Positions 1 to 6,841 of a stretch of DNA of 9,760 bases are shown in pieces. The DNA comes from Pseudomonadota bacterium (lineage in GTDB: Bacteria > Pseudomonadota > Gammaproteobacteria > Burkholderiales > Ferrovaceae). The DNA lies in contig JAJZPY010000077.1 of assembly GCA_021811005.1 (NCBI GenBank), forward strand, positions 1 to 9,760. Direction: 5' to 3'. The translations under genes and the position numbers were made by a program. The notes below the pieces were generated by a model that worked only from the letters and a program-made list of their open reading frames with translations, was not told the DNA's origin and did no database searches. The first letter of the stretch is position 1. Each line of letters begins with the position of its first letter.

Positions 1-279
1 GTGAACCTGGCGGAATGGAACAAGGACGTGGCCGATTACATCGCCAAGACCGAAAACGTGGCCATGTCCGAACAGCACTGGGAAGTGGTGGATTTCCTGC
101 GCGGCTATTACGACGAATACCAGATCGCCCCGGCCGTGCGCGTGCTGACCAAGGCCATCGGCAAGAAGCTGGGACCGGAAAAAGGCAACAGCCAGTACCT
201 GTACGAGCTGTTCCCCTACGGCCCCGCCAAGCAGGCCTGCAAGATCGCCGGCCTGCCCAAGCCCACGGGTTGCGTCTGA
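1..279 (+). CDS. dsrC: DsrC sulfur-carrier protein (5'-truncated)
   Basis: DsrC is a small cytoplasmic protein that carries sulfur as a persulfide or trisulfide between the sulfurtransferase DsrEFH, the sulfite reductase DsrAB and the membrane complex DsrMKJOP. The 92 visible residues end in the family's flexible arm: Cys80 (in KQACKIAG) and the penultimate Cys91 (in PTGCV) are separated by ten residues, the CysB-X10-CysA arrangement required for redox-active DsrC (both are missing in TusE relatives). The EYQIAPAVRVLTKAIGKK and YLYELFPYGPAKQA blocks are typical. Family members are about 105-112 residues, so roughly 20 N-terminal residues lie before the window. The GTG at base 1 aligns with an internal position and is probably not the start. 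dsrM follows after 16 bases with no terminator-like hairpin. Identity is nearly certain. Confidence 0.96.
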   Translation: MNLAEWNKDVADYIAKTENVAMSEQHWEVVDFLRGYYDEYQIAPAVRVLTKAIGKKLGPEKGNSQYLYELFPYGPAKQACKIAGLPKPTGCV

Positions 280-283
280 GCCC

Positions 284-288
284 TGAGG
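284..288 (+). promoter_or_regulatory. Ribosome binding site of dsrM
   Basis: TGAGG lies seven bases before the ATG at 296 and supports that start over the in-frame ATG at 311. It sits in the 16-base gap after dsrC. Confidence 0.6.
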
Positions 289-295
289 CACGGCC

Positions 296-1036
296 ATGGC
301 CGGCACGCTGATGGCGCTGCTGTTCTACCTGGCGTTCCTGGTGTTCGCGGGTGGCCTGCTGTACCGGATTGCGGGCTATGCCCGCACCCCGGCGCCGCTC
401 AAGATCCCCACCACGCCGGCTCCAACCACGCGCAGCGGGGTGGTGTTGCGCATGGCGCGCGAAGTGCTGCTGTTCGAAAGCCTGTTCAAGGCCAACCTCT
501 GGATCTGGGGTTTTGGCATCCTGTTCCATTTCGGCTTGGCGCTGGTGCTGGCGCGCCACCTGCGCTATTTCACCGAACCGGTGTGGGGCTGGGTGGACCT
601 CGTCCAGCCGTTCGGCATCTACGCCGGTTTCGCCATGGCGCTGGGGCTGGCCGGACTGTGGGCGCGGCGCCTGTTCGTGCAGCGCATCCGCTACATTTCC
701 ACGCCCTCCGACCACCTCATGCTGGTGCTGCTGCTCACCATCGCCCTGTCCGGACTGTCCATGAAATTCATCGACCATCCCGACGTGGTGGCCGTGAAGC
801 GCTTTTTTGAAGGCTGGCTGCACCTGTCGTTGCAGCCCCTGCCGGAGAGCGTGCTGCTGGTGCTGCACCTGTCCTGCGTGGCGCTGCTGCTGCTGATCTT
901 CCCCTTCAGCAAGTTGTTGCATGCGCCCGGCGTGTTCTTCTCACCCACCCGCAACCAGGTGGACAACCCGCGCGAGCACCGCCACCTGTCGTCCTGGGCG
1001 GCGGCCCGTTACGAAGGGGAGGGGCCCCGTGGCTGA
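296..1036 (+). CDS. dsrM: DsrM, NarI-like diheme cytochrome b of DsrMKJOP
   Basis: Membrane cytochrome b of the DsrMKJOP complex, expected to exchange electrons between the quinone pool and DsrK. At 246 residues it shows about five hydrophobic segments (roughly residues 6-26, 67-88, 105-124, 140-157 and 185-208). Four histidines sit as in nitrate reductase NarI: His78 and His88 ten apart (LFHFGLALVLARH) and His191 and His209 eighteen apart, the latter in an FPFSKLLH motif almost identical to the NarI FPFSRLIH. These are the likely axial ligands of two hemes b. The ATG at 296 is preceded by TGAGG seven bases upstream; the in-frame ATG at 311 is a possible alternative but lacks that spacing. 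The 3' end overlaps dsrK by eight bases, which implies translational coupling and 1:1 production with DsrK. Confidence 0.93.
   Translation: MAGTLMALLFYLAFLVFAGGLLYRIAGYARTPAPLKIPTTPAPTTRSGVVLRMAREVLLFESLFKANLWIWGFGILFHFGLALVLARHLRYFTEPVWGWVDLVQPFGIYAGFAMALGLAGLWARRLFVQRIRYISTPSDHLMLVLLLTIALSGLSMKFIDHPDVVAVKRFFEGWLHLSLQPLPESVLLVLHLSCVALLLLIFPFSKLLHAPGVFFSPTRNQVDNPREHRHLSSWAAARYEGEGPRG
1014..1022 (+). promoter_or_regulatory. Strong ribosome binding site fixing the dsrK GTG start
   Basis: AAGGGGAGG lies inside the 3' end of dsrM, six bases before a GTG at 1029. No other in-frame start nearby has such a site. The frame is open further upstream (to an ATG at 921), but that extension would lie wholly inside dsrM. 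Confidence 0.8.
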
Positions 1037-2558
1037 AACCGTTGTCGCGCCGCCGCTGCGCGTCATCCCCATCATTCCGGAGCTGAAGCCGGATGCCATG
1101 AAGGACGTGCGTTCCTTCGTGGCCAACGAAAAAATCCAGACGGCCATCGGGTTTCCCGGGCAGCTGGTGGACGACTGGCACGACCGCGCCCTCGGCAAGA
1201 TGGGCGAGCTGCTGGAAAAATACCGTTCCCTCAAGGTGTACATGGACGCCTGCGTCCATTGCGGCGCCTGCAGCGACAAGTGCCACTATTTCATCGGCAC
1301 GCAGGACCCCAAGAACATGCCGGTGGCGCGCCAGGACCTCATGCGCAGCGTCTATCGCCGCCATTTCACGCTGGCCGGCAAGCTGTTCCCCAAGCTGGTG
1401 GGCGCGCGCGACCTCACGCGCGAGGTGCTGGACGAGTGGTACACCTATTACAACCAGTGCTCGGAATGCCGGCGCTGTTCCGTGTTCTGCCCCTACGGCA
1501 TCGACACCGCCGAAGTGACCATGGCGGCGCGTGAAATCCTCGACTCCGTGGGCTACGGGCAGAAATACACCAATGAAATCATCGGCAAGGTGCACAGCAT
1601 CGGCAACAACCTGGGGCTGCCCGGGCCGGCGCTGATCGACACCTTGCAGGGCCTGGAAGAGGACGTGAAGGAAGACACGGGCGTGGACGTGCGCTTCCCC
1701 ATCGACGTGCAGGGCGCCGAAGTGCTGCTCATCACCCCTTCCGCCGACTTTTTCGCCGAACCGCACATCGATAGCCTGATCGGGTATGCAAAAGTGTTTC
1801 ACGCCGCCGGAATCAGCTGGACCCTCTCCTCCAAAGCGTCGGAAGCGGGCAACTTCGGCCTTTTCATTGGCAACTACGACCAGTTGCGCAAGATCGCGCT
1901 GCGCATCCGCGAAGCGGCGCTCGAACTGGGAGTGAAGCGCATCATCGTGGGCGAATGCGGCCACGCCTGGCGCGTGGCCTACAGTTTCTGGAACACCCTG
2001 ACCGGCATCGGGGCGGGCGCGGACGATCCCTTCGCGCTGCAACTGCAGCGCCAGCTGGACGGGCGCTACCGCCAGCCCACGCACATCTGCGAATTCACCT
2101 GGGACCTGATCGAACGCGACGCGCTGCGTTTCGACAAGTCGGCCAACGATCAATACGTGGTCACGTTCCACGATTCCTGCAACGTGGCGCGCGGTTCGCG
2201 CATGGGTGACATGATGGGCGGACAGTTTGAAATTCCGCGCAACATCATCCGCGCCGTGGCCAACCATTTCGTGGAAATGCCCGAACACACCATCCGCGAA
2301 AAAACCTTCTGCTGCGGCGGGGGCGGCGGGCTGCTCACGGACGACCTCATCGACCTGCGGGTGAAAGGCGCGCTGCCGCGCATGGAAGCGCTGCAGGAAG
2401 TGGCCCAGACCCACGGCGTCAATTTCATGGCCACCATCTGCGCCATCTGCAAGGCGCAATTCAGCAAGGTGCTGCCCTATTACCAATTCGACCGGCGCGT
2501 GGTGGGCGGCGTGCACCAGCTCGTGAGCAACGCCATCCTGCTGGGCCCCACCCCATAA
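1029..2558 (+). CDS. dsrK: DsrK, HdrD-like iron-sulfur protein, catalytic subunit of DsrMKJOP
   Basis: Cytoplasmic-side subunit of DsrMKJOP, related to heterodisulfide reductase HdrD and believed to act on the DsrC trisulfide or disulfide and exchange electrons with DsrM. It is 509 residues from the GTG at 1029, chosen for its strong ribosome binding site; the ATG at 1098 is the next option. Two ferredoxin-type [4Fe-4S] motifs are seen: Cys75-78-81-85 (CVHCGACSDKC) and Cys144-147-150-154 (CSECRRCSVFCP). A C-terminal CCG domain has Cys384, Cys428-Cys429 (FCCGGGGG) and Cys471-X2-Cys474 (CAIC), the cysteine set that holds the non-cubane [4Fe-4S] cluster in the Hdr family. A degenerate first CCG-like segment (GECGHAWR, near base 1950) is typical of DsrK. 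Spacers of 43 and 41 residues around the CC pair are longer than the classic Hdr pattern, probably a DsrK trait. It overlaps dsrM by eight bases; dsrL follows after 20. Confidence 0.95.
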   Translation: MAETVVAPPLRVIPIIPELKPDAMKDVRSFVANEKIQTAIGFPGQLVDDWHDRALGKMGELLEKYRSLKVYMDACVHCGACSDKCHYFIGTQDPKNMPVARQDLMRSVYRRHFTLAGKLFPKLVGARDLTREVLDEWYTYYNQCSECRRCSVFCPYGIDTAEVTMAAREILDSVGYGQKYTNEIIGKVHSIGNNLGLPGPALIDTLQGLEEDVKEDTGVDVRFPIDVQGAEVLLITPSADFFAEPHIDSLIGYAKVFHAAGISWTLSSKASEAGNFGLFIGNYDQLRKIALRIREAALELGVKRIIVGECGHAWRVAYSFWNTLTGIGAGADDPFALQLQRQLDGRYRQPTHICEFTWDLIERDALRFDKSANDQYVVTFHDSCNVARGSRMGDMMGGQFEIPRNIIRAVANHFVEMPEHTIREKTFCCGGGGGLLTDDLIDLRVKGALPRMEALQEVAQTHGVNFMATICAICKAQFSKVLPYYQFDRRVVGGVHQLVSNAILLGPTP

Positions 2559-2568
2559 GAGAGCATTC

Positions 2569-2573
2569 GGAGA
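2569..2573 (+). promoter_or_regulatory. Ribosome binding site of dsrL
   Basis: GGAGA lies five bases before the ATG at 2579, in the 20-base gap after dsrK, which is the longest non-coding gap in the window. Confidence 0.6.
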
Positions 2574-2578
2574 CTGCC

Positions 2579-4528
2579 ATGCCAGACATTCCAGAACACG
2601 ACGAAACCAAGCTGACGTTCCGCCGCTACAAGGACGGACAGGAAGAAACGCACGTCTGGCGCGAAAAGATCTTCCAGGCCAGCTACACCCACAAGTGCCC
2701 CACCTACATCCAGGCCACGCCGCCCTGCCAGGGCAGCTGCCCGGCAGGGGAGGACATCCGGCGCTGGCTGCAGATCGCGCGCGGCATGGAAAAGCCGCCG
2801 GCGGGCATGCCCTGGCAGGAATTCGCCTGGCGCGTGCTGACGGAATCCAACCCGTTTCCTTCCGTGATGGGGCGGGTGTGTCCCGCGCCCTGCGAGTCGG
2901 GCTGCAACCGCAACGAAGTGGAAGACCACGTGGGCATCAACTCCGTGGAACATTTCCTGGGCGAATACGCGGTGACCCACAACCTTCAGTACACGGCACC
3001 CGAACACCAGACCGGCAAGAAAGTGGCCATCATCGGCGGCGGCCCGGCCGGGCTGTCCTGCGCCTACCAGCTCGCCCTCAAGGGCCATGCGGTCACCGTG
3101 TTCGACGAGCACGAACACCTGGGCGGCATGATGCGCTACGGCATTCCGGGATTCCGCACCCCGCGCGACGTGCTGGACGCTGAAATCCAGCGCATCCTCA
3201 ACCTGGGCGTGAGCGCGCGCCTCAATTGCCGCATCGGGCGCGACGTCACCCTGGAGCAGCTGCGCAGTGAATTCGATGCCGTGTTCCTGGGCATGGGCGC
3301 CCAATCCGGCCGTGCCCTGCCGTGCCCCGACAGCGAAGCCCCCAACGTGGTGACCGCCACCGCCTTCCTGCGCGCCTTCAACGACGGGCGCCTCAAGCAC
3401 GTGGGCAAGCGCGTGGTGGTGGTGGGCGGCGGCGACACTTCCATCGACGTGGCCACCGTGGCCCGTCGCCTGGGTCACATCAAAAACGCCAAGCCGGTGG
3501 ACACGGAACGTGCCATCGCCGGACGGCTGGCGCAGGACGTGGCGGAAGCCACGGCCCGCAGCGGCTGCGACGTGACCCTCACCACGGTGTTTGCGGTGGA
3601 CAAGATGCAGGCCAACCGCCATGAGGTGGAACAGGCCCTGGCGGAAGGCATCGCCATCCGCGGCGGCCTGGTGCCGGTGGGCATCACGCGCGGCGACGAC
3701 GGTCGTGCCACGGCCCTGCGCGTGGCGCAGTGCGAAGCCAAGATGGTGGGCGGCAAGCTGGAACTCAAGGTGCTGCCGGACACGGAAGAAGCCATCCCGG
3801 CCGACCTCATCGTGTCGGCCATCGGCCAGGCCGTGGATTTTGCCGGGCTGGAGGAATTCGACAACGGGCGCGGCGCGGTGGCGGCCGACCGCAACTACCA
3901 GGTGCAGGGCAAGCCCGGCGTGTTCGCGGGCGGCGACATCATCCGTCCACACCTGCTCACCACGGCCATCGGCCATGGCGCCATCGCGGCGGAAGGCATC
4001 GAGCGCTTCCTGGCCGGCGAAGAGCAGGAAAAGCGGCCCAAGATCGACGTGCATTCCTTCGACCTGATGCGCAAGATGCTGGAAGCGGGCCTCAAGGTCG
4101 AACCGGTCAGCGAACCCCTGCGCGGCACCGATTCCGCGCCCGTGGTGCACAACTACGACAACCAGTCGGGACGCCACGTGATCACCCACGAGGAACTGTT
4201 CCTCGGACATTTCGGCTATGTGGAACGCAAGCAGCGCGAAGTGATCACGCTCGACCGCGATTCCGCCCTGGGCAATTTCCAGGAACGCCTGCTGCCCCTG
4301 AGCGAAGCGGAAGCGGTGGCGGAAGCCAAGCGCTGCATGAGCTGCGGCCTGTGCTTCCAGTGCGACAACTGCGTGGTGTACTGCCCGCAGACGGCCGTGT
4401 TCCGGGTGCCCAAGGCGAAGGCCACCGTGGGACGCTACGTGGACACGGACTACACCAAATGCATCGGCTGCCACATCTGCCACGATGTCTGCCCCACGGG
4501 TTACATCCAGATGGGGCTGGGCGAGTAG
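2579..4528 (+). CDS. dsrL: DsrL, iron-sulfur flavoprotein NAD(P)H:rDsrAB oxidoreductase
   Basis: DsrL is a cytoplasmic GltD/NfnB-like flavoprotein essential for sulfur oxidation in A. vinosum, where it links rDsrAB to the pyridine-nucleotide pool. It is 649 residues, the usual size. An N-terminal iron-sulfur region has Cys40, Cys50 and Cys54 (PPCQGSCPAGEDI) and Cys101, Cys105 and Cys109 (CPAPCESGC). The FAD-binding Rossmann motif is at Gly153-Gly158 (GGGPAG) and the NAD(P)-binding motif at Gly283-Asp286 (GGGD). The C-terminal ferredoxin domain has a cysteine run at 586, 589, 592, 595, 598 and 602, and a second motif at 628-631-634-638 (CIGCHICHDVCP). The segment where NADPH-type relatives carry YRR reads TTVFAVDKMQA (residues 335-345), after a ~30-residue insert, which favours NADH. 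Its place between dsrK and dsrJ follows the A. vinosum order and marks the cluster as oxidative. Confidence 0.95.
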   Translation: MPDIPEHDETKLTFRRYKDGQEETHVWREKIFQASYTHKCPTYIQATPPCQGSCPAGEDIRRWLQIARGMEKPPAGMPWQEFAWRVLTESNPFPSVMGRVCPAPCESGCNRNEVEDHVGINSVEHFLGEYAVTHNLQYTAPEHQTGKKVAIIGGGPAGLSCAYQLALKGHAVTVFDEHEHLGGMMRYGIPGFRTPRDVLDAEIQRILNLGVSARLNCRIGRDVTLEQLRSEFDAVFLGMGAQSGRALPCPDSEAPNVVTATAFLRAFNDGRLKHVGKRVVVVGGGDTSIDVATVARRLGHIKNAKPVDTERAIAGRLAQDVAEATARSGCDVTLTTVFAVDKMQANRHEVEQALAEGIAIRGGLVPVGITRGDDGRATALRVAQCEAKMVGGKLELKVLPDTEEAIPADLIVSAIGQAVDFAGLEEFDNGRGAVAADRNYQVQGKPGVFAGGDIIRPHLLTTAIGHGAIAAEGIERFLAGEEQEKRPKIDVHSFDLMRKMLEAGLKVEPVSEPLRGTDSAPVVHNYDNQSGRHVITHEELFLGHFGYVERKQREVITLDRDSALGNFQERLLPLSEAEAVAEAKRCMSCGLCFQCDNCVVYCPQTAVFRVPKAKATVGRYVDTDYTKCIGCHICHDVCPTGYIQMGLGE

Positions 4529-4532
4529 GGGA
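4527..4532 (+). promoter_or_regulatory. Ribosome binding site of dsrJ, overlapping the dsrL stop
   Basis: AGGGGA begins within the TAG stop codon of dsrL and lies six bases before the ATG at 4539. It places the dsrJ start at 4539 rather than at an upstream in-frame ATG near 4485, which lies inside dsrL. Confidence 0.6.
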
Positions 4533-4538
4533 TCCGCC

Positions 4539-4913
4539 ATGCGCCGGATTGCGGCTTTTTTCCTCGTGGCGGCGCTGACCGGTGCCGGCGCCGCCGTGCC
4601 GGTGCCGGATCTGGACGTGGGGCAGGGCGGCCATTGCGTGAACGATCCGCAGGTCATGCGCCAGAACCACATGAAGTTTCTCTACCAGCAGCGTGACGAG
4701 ACGGTGCGCCAGGGCATCCGGGGCGGCAAATACAGCCTGGCGGGCTGCGTGGATTGCCATGCCAGCAAAGTCAATCACAGCGTGCTGGGCAGCGACCGCA
4801 ATTTCTGCCAGGGCTGCCACACCTATGCCGCCGTGAAAATCGACTGCTTCGAATGCCATTCCAGCCAGCCGCGCGCCCTGTCGGCGGCGCAGCGCGAGGG
4901 AGGTCATCCATGA
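4539..4913 (+). CDS. dsrJ: DsrJ, periplasmic triheme cytochrome c
   Basis: Periplasmic cytochrome c subunit of DsrMKJOP, 124 residues. Three CXXCH heme sites are visible: Cys70-Cys73-His74 (CVDCH), Cys90-Cys93-His94 (CQGCH) and Cys103-Cys106-His107 (CFECH). The N-terminus (MRRIAAFFLVAALTGAGAA) is a Sec-type signal or anchor. Upstream of the hemes, Cys33 in GHCVNDPQVMRQNHMKFL matches the conserved cysteine that ligates one heme in A. vinosum DsrJ (unusual His/Cys coordination), and His44 and Met45 are further candidate distal ligands. The start at 4539 gives a clean signal peptide and has AGGGGA six bases upstream. The gene follows dsrL after 10 bases and overlaps dsrO by ATGA, so the two periplasmic subunits are probably translated together. 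Confidence 0.94.
   Translation: MRRIAAFFLVAALTGAGAAVPVPDLDVGQGGHCVNDPQVMRQNHMKFLYQQRDETVRQGIRGGKYSLAGCVDCHASKVNHSVLGSDRNFCQGCHTYAAVKIDCFECHSSQPRALSAAQREGGHP
4898..4904 (+). promoter_or_regulatory. Strong ribosome binding site of dsrO
   Basis: GGGAGGT within the last codons of dsrJ lies five bases before the ATG at 4910, which overlaps the dsrJ stop as ATGA. It fixes the dsrO start and places the Tat motif at the true N-terminus. Confidence 0.8.
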
Positions 4914-5647
4914 GCGACCAGCCCGACGCCTCCCGCCGCCAGTTCCTGTCCCGGGGCACGGCGGCCACGGCCGCGGTGGCGGTGGCGCCCGGCGTGCTGC
5001 TGTACGATTTCGCGCGTGCCCGCCCACCGGCGGAGCCTGCGTCTTCGGCCGTGCGCTGGGGCCTCCTGATTGACACCACGCGCTGCGACAGCGGCTGCGA
5101 TGCCTGCGTGAGCGCCTGCCGCGAGGAAAACGCGCTGCCCCTGCCGCTCAAGCCCACCGACCCCCAGTGGATCCGCAAGGTGGAACTGCAGCAGGAAGGC
5201 TCGGGGCGCAAAGTGTCGCTGCCCATGATGTGCCAGCATTGCGCCGAGCCGCCGTGCGTGGACGTGTGCCCCACGGGCGCCTCCTTCAAGCGCGCGGACG
5301 GCATCGTGCTGGTGGACAAGCACCGCTGCATCGGCTGCCGCTACTGCATGATGGCCTGCCCCTACAAGGCGCGCTCCTTCGTGCATGAGCCGGTGGAAGA
5401 CCATTCCGGCGCCACCCCGCGCGGCCAGGGCACGGTGGAAAGCTGCACCCTGTGCGTGCACCGGGTGGACCAGGGGCGGGCGCCGGCCTGCGTGGACGCG
5501 TGCGCCAGCGAAGGGCACCGCGCCCTGCTGTTCGGCAACCTCAACGACCCCGACAGCGCCATTTCCCAGCGCCTGCGCAGCGTGGCGTCGGTGAAGCTGC
5601 GGGCCGACCTCAACCTCGACCCCGGCCTTTCCTACGTGGGGCTCTAG
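4910..5647 (+). CDS. dsrO: DsrO, Tat-exported periplasmic iron-sulfur protein
   Basis: Periplasmic four-cluster ferredoxin-like subunit (NrfC/HybA type) of DsrMKJOP that should pass electrons between DsrJ and the membrane protein DsrP. It is 245 residues. The N-terminus carries a twin-arginine signal (SRRQFLSRG, residues 8-16) followed by an alanine/valine-rich hydrophobic stretch, indicating export in folded form with its clusters. Sixteen cysteines make four [4Fe-4S] sites: 59/63/66/70, 108/111/116/120, 140/143/146/150 and 179/182/194/198. The first group has X3 rather than X2 between its first two cysteines (CDSGCDAC), and the last has the long insert usual for this family. The start is set by GGGAGGT and the ATGA overlap with dsrJ. 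dsrP follows two bases after the stop. Confidence 0.95.
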   Translation: MSDQPDASRRQFLSRGTAATAAVAVAPGVLLYDFARARPPAEPASSAVRWGLLIDTTRCDSGCDACVSACREENALPLPLKPTDPQWIRKVELQQEGSGRKVSLPMMCQHCAEPPCVDVCPTGASFKRADGIVLVDKHRCIGCRYCMMACPYKARSFVHEPVEDHSGATPRGQGTVESCTLCVHRVDQGRAPACVDACASEGHRALLFGNLNDPDSAISQRLRSVASVKLRADLNLDPGLSYVGL

Positions 5648-5649
5648 CC

Positions 5650-6840
5650 ATGACCAAGCGCCTTTCCCCCCGTACCGAACTGCGCAACTATGCACTGTTG
5701 CTGGCCGCTGGCGTGCTGGTGGCAGGCATCGGCCTGTGGGCGGCCCATTTCATGGAGTCGCGCGGACACATCGTGACCGGCATGAACAACCAGGTGGTGT
5801 GGGGCCTGCCGCACGTGTTCGCCATTTTCATGATCGTGTCGGCTTCCGGCGTGCTCAACGTGGCCTCGGTGGGCTCGGTATTCGGGCGCGCCGTGTACAA
5901 GGCGCGCGCGCCGCTGGCGGGGCTGCTCGCGATCGCTCTGCTGGCCGGCGGGCTGGCGGTGCTGATGCTGGACCTGGGGCGGCCGGACCGGGTGATCGTG
6001 GCGGCTACCAATTACAACCCCACGTCCGTCTTCGCCTGGAACGTGCTGCTCTATTCCGGCCTGTTCGGCACCGTGGCGTTCTACCTGTGGACCCTCATGG
6101 ACCGCACCATGGGGGCCTGGAACAAGCCCGCGGGCTTCCTGGTGTTCCTGTGGCGCTTCGTGCTCACCACCGGCACCGGCCTCATTTTCGCGTTCCTGGT
6201 GGCGCGCCAGGCCTATGCTTCGGCACTGCTGCCGCCGCTCTTCATCGTGCTGTCGCTGGCCTGGGGGCACGCCATCTTCCTGGTGGTGCAGCACGCCATG
6301 CTGCGCTGGAACGCCATGGAACTGCATCCGGGCATCCAGAAGCGCCTCAAGAACCTGCTCGGGGTATTCGTGCTGTCGGTGTTCTACCTGGTGGCGGCCT
6401 ACCACCTCACCAACGCCTACTTTGCACGCCAGAGTGCCTTCGAACGTTACCTGCTGCTGGAAGGCGGCACGGTCACGGCGCTGTTCTGGGTGGGCTACGT
6501 GGGCGTGGGCACGCTGCTGCCGCTCGCGCTCATTTTCCTGCCCGGCGCCGGCGGACGGCGCTGCGTGCTGGCGGCCGCGCTGGGCGTGGTGGCCGGCGCC
6601 TTTTCGCTGCTGTACGTGTTCATCATCGGCGGGCAGACCTATCCGCTCCAGATTTTCCCGGGCTACCGCGTGGCCAGCCGTTTCGCCGACGGCGCCATCA
6701 CCGCCTATGCCCCCAGCCTGCCGGAATGGGCGCTCGGCCTGGGAGGGCTTGGCATCGCCTTTCTCATCACCCTGGTGGGCGTGCGCGTGCTGAATTTCCT
6801 GCCGCGCGACGTGCCCGGCCAGCCGGTGGAAAGCAACTGA
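5650..6840 (+). CDS. dsrP: DsrP, NrfD-like integral membrane subunit
   Basis: Polytopic membrane subunit of DsrMKJOP of the NrfD/PsrC family, thought to exchange electrons between DsrO and quinones. At 396 residues it shows about ten hydrophobic segments starting near residue 13. Short charged loops such as DLGRPDRV and ERY-type segments, and the WGLPHVFAIF and TNYNPTSVFAWNVLLYSG blocks, resemble NrfD-like proteins of the DsrP type. The ATG at 5650 sits two bases after the dsrO stop; the only upstream G-rich element is a weak GTGGGG inside dsrO, so translation probably depends on coupling. An in-frame reading from 5452 exists but runs inside dsrO and lacks hydrophobic character. The stop is one base before the dsrN ATG. 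Function is assigned by family and position; the sequence does not show which residues bind quinone or heme. Confidence 0.93.
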   Translation: MTKRLSPRTELRNYALLLAAGVLVAGIGLWAAHFMESRGHIVTGMNNQVVWGLPHVFAIFMIVSASGVLNVASVGSVFGRAVYKARAPLAGLLAIALLAGGLAVLMLDLGRPDRVIVAATNYNPTSVFAWNVLLYSGLFGTVAFYLWTLMDRTMGAWNKPAGFLVFLWRFVLTTGTGLIFAFLVARQAYASALLPPLFIVLSLAWGHAIFLVVQHAMLRWNAMELHPGIQKRLKNLLGVFVLSVFYLVAAYHLTNAYFARQSAFERYLLLEGGTVTALFWVGYVGVGTLLPLALIFLPGAGGRRCVLAAALGVVAGAFSLLYVFIIGGQTYPLQIFPGYRVASRFADGAITAYAPSLPEWALGLGGLGIAFLITLVGVRVLNFLPRDVPGQPVESN

Positions 6841-6841
6841 C

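Noticed and set aside
1..3. GTG at the window edge as a dsrC start codon
   Set aside because: It aligns with an internal residue of full-length DsrC; the protein would lack about 20 conserved N-terminal residues, so the gene is simply cut by the window.
921..1028. N-terminal extension of dsrK starting at the ATG at 921
   Set aside because: The extension lies entirely within dsrM in another frame, has no DsrK-like sequence, and the GTG at 1029 has a much better ribosome binding site.
2178..2450. Unusual 43- and 41-residue spacers in the DsrK CCG domain
   Set aside because: They are longer than the classic HdrB/HdrD pattern, but from memory other DsrK proteins look the same, so I treat this as a family trait and not a novelty.
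906..2516. Long open reading frame of 536 codons on the - strand opposite dsrK
   Set aside because: It mirrors dsrK and is rich in His, Ala, Val and Gly, as expected from the antisense of a high-G+C gene. It shows no domain motif, whereas the + strand frame has clear iron-sulfur motifs.
2480..4672. Very long open reading frame of 730 codons on the - strand opposite dsrL
   Set aside because: It is an antisense shadow of dsrL: low-complexity His/Ala/Gly composition, no recognisable motif, and it spans parts of three real genes.
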